Assembly (NCBI RefSeq): GCF_002953255.1
Contig: NZ_CP026498.1
Coordinates: forward strand, 6,894,211-6,958,210
Direction: 5' to 3'
Source of the DNA: Streptomyces sp. CB01881
GTDB taxonomy: Bacteria; Actinomycetota; Actinomycetes; Streptomycetales; Streptomycetaceae
Length of the DNA: 64,000 nt
Position numbers and translations under genes: made by a program
Shown: piece after piece, positions 47,406 through 55,982 of the stretch
How positions within the stretch are numbered: position 1 is the stretch's first letter
Layout of the letters: each line of letters begins with the position of its first letter
The notes under the pieces: model-generated
The model's input: only the letters and a program-made list of their open reading frames with translations
Told to the model about the DNA's origin: nothing
Database searches by the model: none

Positions 47406-47762
47406 CGGGCGCCGCTGCCTGATTCCTCCGCGCAGCCGGGATGTGCGACCCGGATGCGTGGCCCGGATGCGTGGCCCGCTGTACTGCCTCTGCCGGTGCC
47501 TCTGCTGCTGCCTCTGCTGCTGCCTCTGCCGGTGCGGAGGGCGTGGGCCGTCCTCCGTCCGGGGCGGGCCGGGCCGGAGCGGCGTACTTGCCGGTCGTCC
47601 GGCCGCCGGGCAGAGTGCGGACGGAGGCGACGGGCGGCGTACGACCGCGCGGCCCGCGGCCGGGCACCAGCGGCCGACGGGCGGCGTACGACGGTCGGGC
47701 GGCGCGCGAACAGGGCGGCGTACCGCCGGACGGCGTGCGCCGGGTGGCGATCGGAGGCGGCG
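47406..47762. other. Repeat-rich intergenic region before the glcD-like gene
   Basis: Contains a 12-bp microsatellite-like array (GCCTCTGCTGCT and GCCTCTGCCGGT units, about 47486-47536) and three dispersed GGGCGGCGTAC copies (about 47631-47725). No supported gene. A long open frame is in phase with the following gene but lacks a better start. Confidence 0.5.
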
Positions 47763-49127
47763 ATGAGTGATCTGACGGACCGGCTGGCACAGGGGCTCCC
47801 GCCCGGCGCACTGGCGGTGGACCCGGATGTGATGGCCGCCTACAGCCATGACATGGCGGGATTCTGCGCTGCCGGCACCCCGGCGGTGGTGGTCTTCCCG
47901 GAGACGGTCGAGCAGGTGCAGCACATCCTGCGGATCGCCACCGAGCTGCGCGTCCCGGTGGTGCCGCAGGGCGCCCGGACCGGGCTCTCCGGCGCGGCCA
48001 ACGCCGTCGACGGCTGCATCGTGCTGTCGATGGTCAGGATGAACCGGATCCTGGAGCTCGACCCGGTGAACCGGATCGCGGTGGTCGAGCCCGGCGTGGT
48101 GAACGCGGAACTGTCACGCGCAGCAGGAGAGTTGGGGCTCGCCTATCCGCCGGACCCGTCGAGTTGGGAGTCCTGCACCATCGGCGGCAACATCGGCACC
48201 GGCGCGGGCGGGCTCTGCTGCGTGAAGTACGGCGTCACCAGCGAGTACGTGCTCGGGTTGGACGTGGTCCTGGCGGACGGGAGGCTGCTCTCCACCGGGC
48301 GCCGGACGGCCAAGGGTGTCGCGGGCTACGACCTGACCCGGCTGCTGGTCGGTTCGGAGGGCACGCTGGGGGTGGTGGTCCGGGCGGTGGTGGCCCTGCG
48401 GCCCGCGCCCGCACCGCAGTTGGCGCTGGTTGCGGAGTTCCCGAGCGCGGATGCGGCGGGCGCCGCGGTCTGCGAGGTGATGGCGCGCGGGCTCACGCCG
48501 TCGCTGATGGAGCTGATGGATTCGGTGAGCGTCCGGGCGGTCAACGAGCTGGCGCAGATGGGGCTTCCGGAGTCGACGCAGGCACTGCTGCTGGTGGCTT
48601 TCGACGGAACGGATCCGGCGGCCGAGCTGGCGGTGGTGGGGGAGATCTGCCGGGCGGCCGGCGCGACCGAGGTGGTGCCGGCCGACGACCAGGCCGAGTC
48701 CGAAATGCTGCTGGAGGCAAGGCGGTTGGCGCTCCCGGCACTGGACCGGCTGGGCACCACGATGATCGACGACGTGGCGGTGCCGCGCTCCCGGCTCGCC
48801 GAGATGCTGAACGGCGTGGCCGCGATCGCCGAGCGGCACGAGCTGACCATCGGGGTGGTGAGCCACGCCGGCGACGGCAACACGCACCCGATCGTCATCT
48901 TCGACGCCGCCGACCCCGAGGAGTCGGCGCGGGCCCAGCGGTCCTTCGACGAGATCATGGCGTTGGGGCTGGAACTGGGCGGCACGATCACCGGGGAGCA
49001 CGGGGTCGGGCTGCTGAAGCGGGACTGGCTGGCGCGCGAGTTGGGGCCGGTGGCGGTGGAGCTCCAGCGCCAGGTGAAGGCGGTCTTCGACCCACTGGGC
49101 ATCCTCAATCCCGGGAAGGCGGTCTGA
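47763..49127 (+). CDS. FAD-binding oxidase (GlcD/D-lactate dehydrogenase type)
   Basis: A 454-residue flavoenzyme of the VAO/PCMH family. The FAD-binding domain reads PAVVVFPETVEQVQHILRIA, VPVVPQGARTGLSGAANAVD and ESCTIGGNIGTGAGGLCCVK. The C-terminal FAD-oxidase domain shows VVSHAGDGNTHPIVIFDAAD, the conserved metal/substrate site, and GTITGEHGVGLLKRDWL. It resembles glycolate oxidase subunit GlcD or D-2-hydroxyacid dehydrogenases; the exact substrate is not determinable. The start ATG at 47763 has GGAGG at 5-nt spacing. Confidence 0.92.
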   Translation: MSDLTDRLAQGLPPGALAVDPDVMAAYSHDMAGFCAAGTPAVVVFPETVEQVQHILRIATELRVPVVPQGARTGLSGAANAVDGCIVLSMVRMNRILELDPVNRIAVVEPGVVNAELSRAAGELGLAYPPDPSSWESCTIGGNIGTGAGGLCCVKYGVTSEYVLGLDVVLADGRLLSTGRRTAKGVAGYDLTRLLVGSEGTLGVVVRAVVALRPAPAPQLALVAEFPSADAAGAAVCEVMARGLTPSLMELMDSVSVRAVNELAQMGLPESTQALLLVAFDGTDPAAELAVVGEICRAAGATEVVPADDQAESEMLLEARRLALPALDRLGTTMIDDVAVPRSRLAEMLNGVAAIAERHELTIGVVSHAGDGNTHPIVIFDAADPEESARAQRSFDEIMALGLELGGTITGEHGVGLLKRDWLARELGPVAVELQRQVKAVFDPLGILNPGKAV

Positions 49128-49627
49128 GTCGCGGGCTGAGTCGCGGCCAGGGCTGGGGCCGGGAGATCTGCGCTGTGGGCTGACCGGTGGCCTGAGCTGC
49201 GGAGTGGGCCATGGCCTGCGTGAAATAGGATTGTTGGAATAGTCGCAGGATGGCTGGATATATCGACACGGTACGGTCGCGCGACCTTTGGGGGCGTGAT
49301 TGGTCGGGATTCGCGCCAGGGTGGTGTGACGGGTTCTCCGTGTGCCCCCCGTGCGCTGTTCGCGATGGTCTCGTTTCTTGCCGTCGCTCGGGCAAAATCC
49401 TAGGTGGATGGCGGTGTATCGGCGCGCTTTCCGTTTGGACTGCCGTTATTCCCCGCCGCCCTGAATATCACGCTAACGGGCGAAACTGCCGCCCCAAGGT
49501 GGCGCTTTGTCGATTTGTTGCGGAAGTCTGTCCCTCGGCGTCGCAGCCCGCTGGCGTTCGTCTGGCCGACGAACTCCCGCACCCAATGCACGAATACCCG
49601 ACTGACAGCTTTTTTGGAGGCAGATCC
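49128..49627 (+). promoter_or_regulatory. Long low-GC leader of the small secreted protein
   Basis: 500 bp of clearly lower GC than the rest of the window (for example GAAATAGGATTGTTGGAATA and CAAAATCCTAGG), with no coding bias. It probably holds a promoter near 49220-49250 and a long 5' untranslated region. Imperfect inverted repeats occur (CCTGCG at 49215-49220 with CGCAGG at 49244-49249). No known riboswitch consensus was recognised. Confidence 0.4.
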
Positions 49628-49975
49628 ATGGCGCGTATCCACATCCGCAATCGCCATCGCAATCGCCGGCTTGCCGGTCTTCTGGTCGCCGCTCCGCTCG
49701 CGGCCGGTCTGCTGCTCGCGGGTGCCGGCTCCGCCGCCGCCGACAACGGTGCGGCGGCCAACGACGGCTCCAGCAGCGGCGTGGTGTCGAACGTGGGGAC
49801 GGGCAACGTCTTCGGCTCCGTCGACGGCAACTACGTCTCCACCCAGCAGACGGCCACCGGCGCCGGTGCCTCGAACCAGGCCAACACCCTCGCGGTGAAG
49901 GACAACACGGGCGTCATCCTGGCCGGCCAGTCCAACAAGAACGTCAACCTCGTCTTCGCCCCGGTCTTCCACTGA
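49628..49975 (+). CDS. Small secreted protein of unknown function
   Basis: A 115-residue protein. A basic N-terminus (MARIHIRNRHRNRRLAGLLV) and a hydrophobic core ending in AGSAAADNG give a clear Sec signal peptide, with cleavage after A-A-A. The ~75-residue mature part is rich in Gly, Asn, Ser, Thr and Val with alternating pattern (GTGNVFGSVDGNYVSTQQTA, then VKDNTGVILAGQSNKN), without Cys. It is not a chaplin or rodlin by sequence, although amyloid-like composition is conceivable. GGAGG lies 7 nt before the ATG. A long low-GC leader precedes it. Confidence 0.7.
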   Translation: MARIHIRNRHRNRRLAGLLVAAPLAAGLLLAGAGSAAADNGAAANDGSSSGVVSNVGTGNVFGSVDGNYVSTQQTATGAGASNQANTLAVKDNTGVILAGQSNKNVNLVFAPVFH

Positions 49976-50417
49976 CCGGAACGGGTACCACCGCCGGCGG
50001 GGGCGCCGGGGGTGGGTGGCCGCAGGTGCACTGAGCATCCGCGGTGCGGCTCGAAGCGAGACGACTCGATGCAGCGAACGACCGGGTAGCGGAAAGGGTC
50101 ACCGCGAACCGGCCTCGTGGGCGGTGCCGATCGACGGCGCCGCCCACGAGTGTGTCCGGGGGCGGGCCCTCCCGGTACGCACCGGCGCCCGCCCGGGCGC
50201 GCGCCCGACCGGCTGTCCGACCGCCCGCCCGGGCGTGTTCCCGACCGTCCCGCCCGACCGCCGGCCCGACCGCCGCGAACCCCGTCGGGCCAGGGCGCGC
50301 GCGGAGCCGTCACCCCTCGGCGGTACGGTTGCGCTCCGACAGCGCACCCCGTGCCCGGGCCCTCGGAGGCCCGTCCGGCGAGGGGCTGCGGCCGCGGCAA
50401 CCGGAAGGAAGGGTGCG
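49976..50417. other. Gene-less region between secreted protein and pdxH-like gene
   Basis: Contains a strong 16-bp hairpin at 50114-50150, about 140 nt past the previous stop, and very GC-rich sequence with CCCGACCG-type repeats (50190-50290). No gene seen. The ribosome site GGAAGGAAGGG of the next gene lies at its end. Confidence 0.5.
50114..50150 (+). terminator. Terminator downstream of the secreted-protein gene
   Basis: 16-bp stem (50114-50129 with 50135-50150, one wobble) with a 5-nt loop. Confidence 0.65.
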
Positions 50418-51188
50418 ATGGCAGCGGAGGAGGAGGGCCTGAAGGGCCCGGGCGAGGCCAGGCCTGCACCGGGACCGGAAACGAGGCCCGAACCGCGGCT
50501 GGAGCCGAGGCCCGAGCCCAGGTCCGTACCCGAGCTGCTGCTCGGCCGCCCGCCGATGGCCCGCCCGCTGCCGTCCTTCGACGCCGAGGCGGCCCCGGCC
50601 GAGCCCGGCCCGCTCTTCGTCGACTGGCTCGCCACCGCCCTCGCGGCCGGCGTCCTGGACCCGCAGGTCGCCACCCTCTCCACGGTCGACGCCGACGGCC
50701 TTCCGGACGCCCGGGTGCTGGTGCTGCGCGACGTGGACGCGGCCGGCACCGGTTGGGTCTTCTCGGCCGCCGCCGACAGTCCGAAGGGCCGTCAGCTCGC
50801 CGACCACCCGGCCGCCGCGCTCACCCTCTACTGGCCGCCGCTCGGCCGCCAGGTCAGGGTCCGGGGCACCGTCGAGCGTGCCGCCGACCAGGTCGCCGGC
50901 GCCGAGTTCGCGACCCGCTCCCCGGATGCCCGGATCGGCGCGCTGGTGGGCCGGCAGAGCGAGCCGCTGGCCTCCCTGGCCGAGTACGACGAGGCGGTCG
51001 CGGTCGCCCGCCGCCGTCTGGAAGCCACGCCGGACGCGGTCGCCGCGGGGCACGCCGTCTACACGCTCTGGGCCCACGAGGTGGAGTTCTGGCAGGGCGA
51101 CGCGGACCGCCGCCACGTCCGGCTGCGCTACACGCGGACGGGGCCGGTCCGCACCCCGGAGTGGTCGCGGACGCTGCTCTGGCCGTAG
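50418..51188 (+). CDS. pdxH: Pyridoxine/pyridoxamine 5'-phosphate oxidase family protein
   Basis: A 256-residue FMN split-barrel protein. A 40-residue Pro/Glu/Arg-rich N-terminus is followed by PLFVDWLATALAAGVLDPQV. The core PNPOx strands come next: ATLSTVDADGLPDARVLVLR, then SPKGRQLADHPAAALTLYWP and GRQVRVRGTVERAADQVAGA. The R-x-V-L-x-x-D-x-D and Y-W-P elements fit PdxH, which oxidises PNP/PMP to pyridoxal 5'-phosphate. The C-terminal dimerisation segment reads YTLWAHEVEFWQGDADRRHV, where PdxH expects a P-x-x-x-E-F-W-Q; the Pro is lost but E-F-W-Q-G remains. ATG at 50418, with a strong AGGAAGGG site. Confidence 0.82.
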   Translation: MAAEEEGLKGPGEARPAPGPETRPEPRLEPRPEPRSVPELLLGRPPMARPLPSFDAEAAPAEPGPLFVDWLATALAAGVLDPQVATLSTVDADGLPDARVLVLRDVDAAGTGWVFSAAADSPKGRQLADHPAAALTLYWPPLGRQVRVRGTVERAADQVAGAEFATRSPDARIGALVGRQSEPLASLAEYDEAVAVARRRLEATPDAVAAGHAVYTLWAHEVEFWQGDADRRHVRLRYTRTGPVRTPEWSRTLLWP

Positions 51189-51194
51189 GACGCC

Positions 51195-51315
51195 TGCCGG
51201 TGAGGCCCTGACCGGTTACGTGCTGACCGGTCAGCGCCTCCCGCTTGCACGCCGACCGGTGAGGCGCTGACCGGTTGCGCGCCGACCGGTGAGGCATCGG
51301 CCGGTTGCGCGGCGG
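51195..51315. repeat. Imperfect GACCGGT-based repeats
   Basis: Several near-copies of GACCGGTGAGGCGCTGACCG (ending CCGGTTGCG/GCGCC) in the 180-bp gap between the convergent pdxH and EamA genes. No separate function is seen. Confidence 0.55.
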
Positions 51316-51370
51316 CCGGGCGGCGCAGGCCCGCCCAACCCCGCCCGACCGGCGCCCCGCCGCGTTCGGC

Positions 51371-52465
51371 TCAGCGCCGCCCGGTCAGGGTGGCTCCGAC
51401 GCTGGCGGCCACCACGCAGCCGATCCCGGCCAGCTGAGCCGCACCGAGCAGCTGTCCCAGCACCACCAGCCCGACCAGTGCACTGACCGCCGGTTCCAGG
51501 CTCACCAGCACGCTGAAGACCCGCTGCGGCATCCGCCGCAGCGCCGTCATCTCCAGCGCGTACGGGATCACCGGCAGCAGCAGCGACACCCCGGCGACCG
51601 AGAGCAGCAGCACCAGCGGTGAGGCGCCCGGCGCGGTCAGGCCGTCCCAGGCCTGGCCGAGCCCGAACGGCGCCAGCGTCAGCGCGCCCACCGTCATCGA
51701 CACGGCGAGCCCCTGGAAACCCTGGAAGGCGGCGCCGACCTTGTCCGTGAACAGGATGTACGCGGCGTAGCAGGCGGCGGCGCCGAAGGCGTACATCAGG
51801 CCGACCGGGTCCAGCCCGGCCCCGCCGCCGCCCTCGCCGAGCAGGGTCAGCAGGGCCACGCCGCCCGCCGCCAGCAGCGCCCAGAGCAGGTGGCTGGCCC
51901 GGCGCGCGAAGACCAGCGCGACCGCGAGCGGACCGAGGAACTCGATGGTCGCGGCGGTGCCCATCGGCAGCCGGTCGATGGCCCCGGCGAACAGCAGCGT
52001 CATCCCGGCGGAGGCCATGCCGAGCAGGCCGGCGGCGGCGAGGTCGCGCGGACGGCGGCCACGCAGCCGGGGCCGGGTGGCGGCGAGCAGGATCACTGCT
52101 GCGAAGCCCAGCCGGAGGAAGGTCGTGCCGCTGACCCCGAGCGGGCCGAACAGCGGCTTGGAGAGGGCGATGCCGAGCTGGACCAGGAACATCGCGGTCA
52201 GACAGAAGAGCGGCGCCGGGATCCTCCCCCGGCCTTCGGCCGGGGGGTCCCCCATCGGGCGCCGCAGGAAGTTCGGGAACCGCCGGCCGGTGGGCCGGCC
52301 GGGGTGCGTGCCTGGTGGTGTCTCGGGGCCGGGCGCCCCGCCTCGTCGCCAGCTGCCGCGCTCGCCGGCGGGCTCGCCCTTGGGGGCGGGCGGCATGGCA
52401 AGGGCCTCGGCGACGGCGGCGGCCGGCAGCGGGGCGGTGGTTTCGCTGGGGTTGAGCGTGGGCAT
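51371..52465 (-). CDS. EamA/DMT family transporter (RhtA-like)
   Basis: A 364-residue transporter. About 80 N-terminal residues are polar and disordered; ten hydrophobic helices then form two EamA repeats. The first starts FCLTAMFLVQLGIALSKPLF, continues with GTTFLRLGFAAVILLAATRP and includes ATIEFLGPLAVALVF. The second contains SVLVSLEPAVSALVGLVVLG. It probably exports amino acids or small metabolites. Inside the N-terminal tail the DNA carries a palindrome CCCCCGGCC-TTC-GGCCGGGGG that translates in frame as part of GDPPAEGRGR. It looks like the inserted copy of a dispersed Streptomyces repeat. ATG at 52465. Confidence 0.88.
   Translation of the reverse strand: MPTLNPSETTAPLPAAAVAEALAMPPAPKGEPAGERGSWRRGGAPGPETPPGTHPGRPTGRRFPNFLRRPMGDPPAEGRGRIPAPLFCLTAMFLVQLGIALSKPLFGPLGVSGTTFLRLGFAAVILLAATRPRLRGRRPRDLAAAGLLGMASAGMTLLFAGAIDRLPMGTAATIEFLGPLAVALVFARRASHLLWALLAAGGVALLTLLGEGGGGAGLDPVGLMYAFGAAACYAAYILFTDKVGAAFQGFQGLAVSMTVGALTLAPFGLGQAWDGLTAPGASPLVLLLSVAGVSLLLPVIPYALEMTALRRMPQRVFSVLVSLEPAVSALVGLVVLGQLLGAAQLAGIGCVVAASVGATLTGRR
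52226..52246. repeat. REP-like palindrome inside the EamA coding region
   Basis: CCCCCGGCC-TTC-GGCCGGGGG, a perfect 9-bp stem and 3-nt loop. It resembles small palindromic repeats found scattered between Streptomyces genes. Here it lies within the N-terminal codons of a transporter gene and is read in frame. Confidence 0.6.
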
Positions 52466-52617
52466 GGTGGCGAGTTTGCCGTAAGGAGTGATGTGGCTGC
52501 AAGCTCGTTACCAGAATCGGGACGGATGTGGACGGGTGCGCCCGAAAGGGTGGGCTTCTCCGGCGCCCGCGGCGCGGCTGCCGCATTCGTCCGATGGTCC
52601 GTCAGTATCAATGCCAG

Positions 52618-53484
52618 GTGCGCTATCTCCGCCCGGCGGCCATGGCCGCCGCCTCCCTCGTCCTCCTGCTGGCCGTCGACGGGACGGATGTGGGCGCCCC
52701 GGCGGCCGCCGCCATGCCCCGCATCCGGGCCACCGTCCTGCCCGACCGGGCCGGACCCCCGCCCGCCCGCACCCGCGAACCCTTCAGCGGCGCCGCCTTC
52801 GACGCCTGCACCGCACCGCCGCTCGACACCCTCCGCGCCTGGCGCGGCGTCTCCCCGTACGGCGCGCTCGGCATCTACACCAGCGGTGCCCAGCGCGGCT
52901 GCACCCAGCCGAGGCTCACCGCCGACTGGGTCCGCCAGGCCCGTGCGATGGGCTGGCGGTTCCTCCCCGTGCACGTCGGCCTCCAGGCGCCGTGCAGCGA
53001 TCTCAAGAACAAGCCGAACCGCATCGACCCGGCCCGCGCCGCCCAGCAGGGCCGGGCCGAGGCGGGCGAGGCGGTCGGCGGCCTCATGGCCGTCGGGTTG
53101 GGCGCGGGCAGCCCGGTCTTCCTCGACATCGAGGCGTACCCGCTGCACGACCCGGTCTGCGGGCAGGCCGTCGTCGACTTCACCCTCGGCTGGACCCAGG
53201 CCCTGCACGCCGCCGGCTTCAGCTCCGGTTTCTACTCCAGCCTCGACTCCGGCATCGCCGACCTCGCCGCCGCAGCCCGGGCCGGCAGCTCCCCGATGCC
53301 CGACACCCTCTGGTACGCCCGCTGGAACGACCAGGCCGACACCGCCGGCGGCGGCGCCCTCACCCCCGAGCTCTGGACCGACCACCAGCGGGTCCACCAG
53401 CACCACGGCAACGTCGAGGAGACGTACGGCGGTGCCACGCTCACCATCGACCGCAACCAGGTCGACGCCCCGCTGGCGGGCTGA
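52618..53484 (+). CDS. Secreted DUF1906 (glycoside-hydrolase-like) protein
   Basis: A 288-residue secreted protein. RYLRPAAMAAASLVLLLAVD and a following Ala-rich stretch form the signal peptide. The DUF1906 domain reads AAFDACTAPPLDTLRAWRGV, then GALGIYTSGAQRGC, MGWRFLPVHVGLQAPCSDLK, and SPVFLDIEAYPLHDPVCGQA (central Asp-Glu of a TIM-barrel site). It ends with LWYARWNDQADTAG and TPELWTDHQRVHQHHGN. This is the Rv2525c-like glycosyl-hydrolase fold found in exported actinobacterial proteins. The start is uncertain: GTG 52618, ATG 52594 or ATG 52642. Confidence 0.85.
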   Translation: MRYLRPAAMAAASLVLLLAVDGTDVGAPAAAAMPRIRATVLPDRAGPPPARTREPFSGAAFDACTAPPLDTLRAWRGVSPYGALGIYTSGAQRGCTQPRLTADWVRQARAMGWRFLPVHVGLQAPCSDLKNKPNRIDPARAAQQGRAEAGEAVGGLMAVGLGAGSPVFLDIEAYPLHDPVCGQAVVDFTLGWTQALHAAGFSSGFYSSLDSGIADLAAAARAGSSPMPDTLWYARWNDQADTAGGGALTPELWTDHQRVHQHHGNVEETYGGATLTIDRNQVDAPLAG

Positions 53485-53525
53485 CGGCCCAGCACCGGTG
53501 GGTGGATAGGGTGTCCCGTCGACTC

Positions 53526-53560
53526 GATCAGCTTGATCAGCTTGATCAGCTTGATCAGCT
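53526..53560. repeat. 9-bp GATCAGCTT tandem repeat
   Basis: GATCAGCTT three times plus GATCAGCT, followed by two AGAGCGCGATCA-type copies (53577-53605). Upstream of the next gene. GATC-rich. Confidence 0.8.
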
Positions 53561-53621
53561 CCATCGGCTCGATCGGCAGAGCGCGATCAAGCAGAGCGCG
53601 ATCAGACATAGGGGGACGGGC

Positions 53622-54878
53622 GTGTCGGACGGTCAGGGGTACTACGGCGGGGCGGGCGGGCACGGCGGCGTGCCGCAGCCGGACCCGTACCCGCAGGGTG
53701 TGCCGCACTCCAACCCGTACGGGCACGGCGGCGTGCCGCAGCCGAACCCGTACGCGCAGGGTATCCCGCAGCCGAACCCGTACGCCCAGCCCGTCCCCGC
53801 CCCCCGGGGCACCCCGTACCCGCAGCCGGTGCCCGCGCAGTTCGTGCCGCCGCAGCCCGTGGCCGCGTACCCCGCGCCTGCCGTGCCGCAGTCCGTGCGC
53901 GCTCCCGCGCCCCCGGGCACCGACTACCCGGGCCCGGCGCCGCGCCGCAGCCGGACCGGTGTGCTGGTCCAGTTCACCCTCCAGTGGATCTACGCACCCC
54001 TCTGGATCGCGGCCCTGGTGTCCCTCTTCGTGATCCTGCTCTGGACGGGTGCCAGCGGTCCGACCGGCTCCGACTCCTGGCTGAAGGTCAACCGCACGTT
54101 CATCCCGCCGCGCCGTCTCAAGGCCGAACTCACCGGTCGGCCGGACGTCTGGGAGCGGTACCTCACCCCGATCCTCGAGCGGCGGATCCGCGAGGCCGAG
54201 GCGAGGCACGCCGCCGGTGACGGTGAGGTCGGCGACGACCTCGCCCGCACGATGCGGGTCAAGTTCTCGGTCCGCCTCTACCGGGGCATCGGCGCGGCCG
54301 GCGTGGTGCGGCTCGCCGAGCGGTACGGCTGGGAGGGCGGGTCCGTCGGGGGCGACCCGGACCGGGTCTGGATCCGCCGCGTCTTCCCCGCCCCGCCCCG
54401 GGTGCCCGCTCCCGGCCCGCAGGACCCGCCGGCCGCCCCCGGCACGCCGTGGGGTCCGCGACCGGGCCGGTTCGCGCTCCTGCTGCCGCTGATGTTCGTG
54501 CTGCAGATCGTCTACGTCCCCGTCTACGGGGTGCTCAGCCTGCTGGCCTTCTGGGTGACCCACCACGAGCCGGACTACTGGGAGCGCTGGGGCGCCCGTT
54601 GGACGGTCGGGCCGCGCGCCTTCTGGGCGGAGCTGTCCGGCAGCGCAGCCGCCTGGGACCGTCACATCCGCCGCATCCTGGCCCGCGACACCCGCCGCAA
54701 GCCCGGCTCCGCGGGCGCGGCCCTTCCGGCCCGCATCCGCATCAACCTCGCCACCTACCGCGGCGCCGGGGCTCAGCAGGTTCTGCGCATCGCCGCCGAA
54801 CAGGGGTACGCCCTCGACCCGGCCTACATTCCGGAGCCCGAGGCCTGCGTCCGCCTCTACCGGCCGGACCAGGGCTGA
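53622..54878 (+). CDS. Membrane protein with Pro/Tyr/Gln-rich N-terminal repeats
   Basis: A 418-residue protein. About 110 N-terminal residues are low-complexity V-P-Q-P-x-P-Y-x-Q-G repeats. A membrane helix (WIYAPLWIAALVSLFVILLW) follows, then a ~150-residue cytoplasmic or external domain with charged helices (ERRIREAEARHAAGDGEVGD). A second helix comes near residue 310 (FALLLPLMFVLQIVYVPVYG), then a related C-terminal repeat domain. The two soluble halves each end in R-I-x-x-A/L-x-x-Y-R-G, suggesting internal duplication (SVRLYRGIGAAGVVRLAERY versus NLATYRGAGAQQVLRIAAEQ). Function unknown. GTG at 53622. No terminator visible. Confidence 0.6.
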   Translation: MSDGQGYYGGAGGHGGVPQPDPYPQGVPHSNPYGHGGVPQPNPYAQGIPQPNPYAQPVPAPRGTPYPQPVPAQFVPPQPVAAYPAPAVPQSVRAPAPPGTDYPGPAPRRSRTGVLVQFTLQWIYAPLWIAALVSLFVILLWTGASGPTGSDSWLKVNRTFIPPRRLKAELTGRPDVWERYLTPILERRIREAEARHAAGDGEVGDDLARTMRVKFSVRLYRGIGAAGVVRLAERYGWEGGSVGGDPDRVWIRRVFPAPPRVPAPGPQDPPAAPGTPWGPRPGRFALLLPLMFVLQIVYVPVYGVLSLLAFWVTHHEPDYWERWGARWTVGPRAFWAELSGSAAAWDRHIRRILARDTRRKPGSAGAALPARIRINLATYRGAGAQQVLRIAAEQGYALDPAYIPEPEACVRLYRPDQG

Positions 54879-55076
54879 CCTGCCGTCATCCGGTCTGCAG
54901 CCGTCGCGCCTGCGGTCGTCCTGCCCGTCGGTGTCCCGTCTGCCGTTCTCCCGCCTGCCGTCATCCAGTCTGCCGGTGAGCCGGGTCGGACCCTTCTCGT
55001 AAGACCACGGTCCGACCCGAAAGTGACGACCGTGCTCCGATGTGCCGGGGTGGGGCGCCGCCGCATTGTTGGCCCC

Positions 55077-55982
55077 ATGAAACCCGCCACGTCGGTCTCC
55101 TCAGTCTCCTCGGTCTCATCGGTCTCATCGGTCTCATCGGTCTCCTCGGCCTCCTCGGTCTCCTCGGCCTCCTCGGCCTCCTCGGCCTCCTCGGCCTCCT
55201 CGGCCTCCTCGGCCGTCTCCGCCCCCGCTCTCGCCCCCTCGTCCACCTCAAGGGGCACCCGCCCCAAGGCCCATGAGCCTCCCGCCACCTTCCCGGGCCG
55301 CTGGGTCGGTGGTGTCTCCCTCGTCGTCGGGCCGCTCCTGCTCCTGGCCGGTGTGCTGCTCCGCGTCCGGTACGACTTCTTCTACCCCTCCCAACTCCGT
55401 GCCTATGAACGGCATCCCACCCTCATCACCACCTCCTACAGTGCCTTCGGGGCCGGTTGTGTCCTGCTCTCCCCGGGCATCGTGCTGCTCGCCTCCCGGA
55501 TAGCGCGGCAGCGGCGTGAGCTGGCCTTGTGGGGTGGCACCCTGGCGGTGCTCGGCCTGTCCGCGCGGACCTTCCACGCGGGTGTCGACCACCTCGCTTT
55601 CCAACTCGCTGCACAGGAGGGCGCAGAGGCAGCGATCCGTACGGTCGGTCAGGCCTACGGCGCGTTCCACGTCTTCAGCACGCTCAACGCGGCCATCCTC
55701 GGCGGCTGGGTCCTGCTGGCCCTCGGCGCGCACCGGTCCGGGGTGCTCGGGCCGTGGCGGGCCCTTGCGCTGGCGCTGACCGCGGTGCTGCCGCTCGGGG
55801 TGCTGAAGGGGACGTCGCCGGGTTCGTTCGTCGCGGTGGCCGGGCTCTGCCTCGCGCTGGTCCCGCTCGGGGTCTCCGTCCTCCGGTCCGGTCCACTGCC
55901 GGCGCGTCGTGTGGCCGTCGGGCGGCTGCTGCTCGTCGGGGCCGCCGGCACTGCGATGTTCCTTCTCGGGCAGGCAGGATGA
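55077..55982 (+). CDS. Membrane protein with Ser-rich tandem repeat N-terminus
   Basis: A 301-residue integral membrane protein. Residues ~6-46 consist of about a dozen V-S-S or A-S-S triplets encoded by a 9-bp DNA repeat. From residue ~75 there are about seven hydrophobic segments (GGVSLVVGPLLLLAGVLLRV; SAFGAGCVLLSPGIVLLAS; ILGGWVLLALGA), without a recognised family. Its stop overlaps the start of a sensor kinase gene (ATGA at 55979), so it belongs to the kinase/regulator operon and may be its sensor, target or accessory protein. The ATG at 55077 follows an AT-poor region with no clear ribosome site. Confidence 0.7.
   Translation: MKPATSVSSVSSVSSVSSVSSVSSASSVSSASSASSASSASSASSAVSAPALAPSSTSRGTRPKAHEPPATFPGRWVGGVSLVVGPLLLLAGVLLRVRYDFFYPSQLRAYERHPTLITTSYSAFGAGCVLLSPGIVLLASRIARQRRELALWGGTLAVLGLSARTFHAGVDHLAFQLAAQEGAEAAIRTVGQAYGAFHVFSTLNAAILGGWVLLALGAHRSGVLGPWRALALALTAVLPLGVLKGTSPGSFVAVAGLCLALVPLGVSVLRSGPLPARRVAVGRLLLVGAAGTAMFLLGQAG
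55094..55213 (+). repeat. 9-bp serine-codon minisatellite
   Basis: TCCTCGGTC/TCCTCGGCC-type 9-bp units repeated about thirteen times, coding for the V/A-S-S stretch. Likely to vary in copy number without frameshift. Confidence 0.85.

Noticed and set aside
47454..47762. N-terminal extension of the GlcD-like protein
   Set aside because: The extension is encoded by simple repeats; the start at 47763 has a good ribosome site and begins with the family's usual N-terminus.
49128..49627. c-di-AMP (ydaO-type) riboswitch in the long leader
   Set aside because: The conserved blocks of that class could not be found; only a generic leader is claimed.
49628..49975. Chaplin or rodlin identity for the small secreted protein
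   Set aside because: No chaplin cysteine pair and no rodlin sequence match by eye; only general composition is similar.
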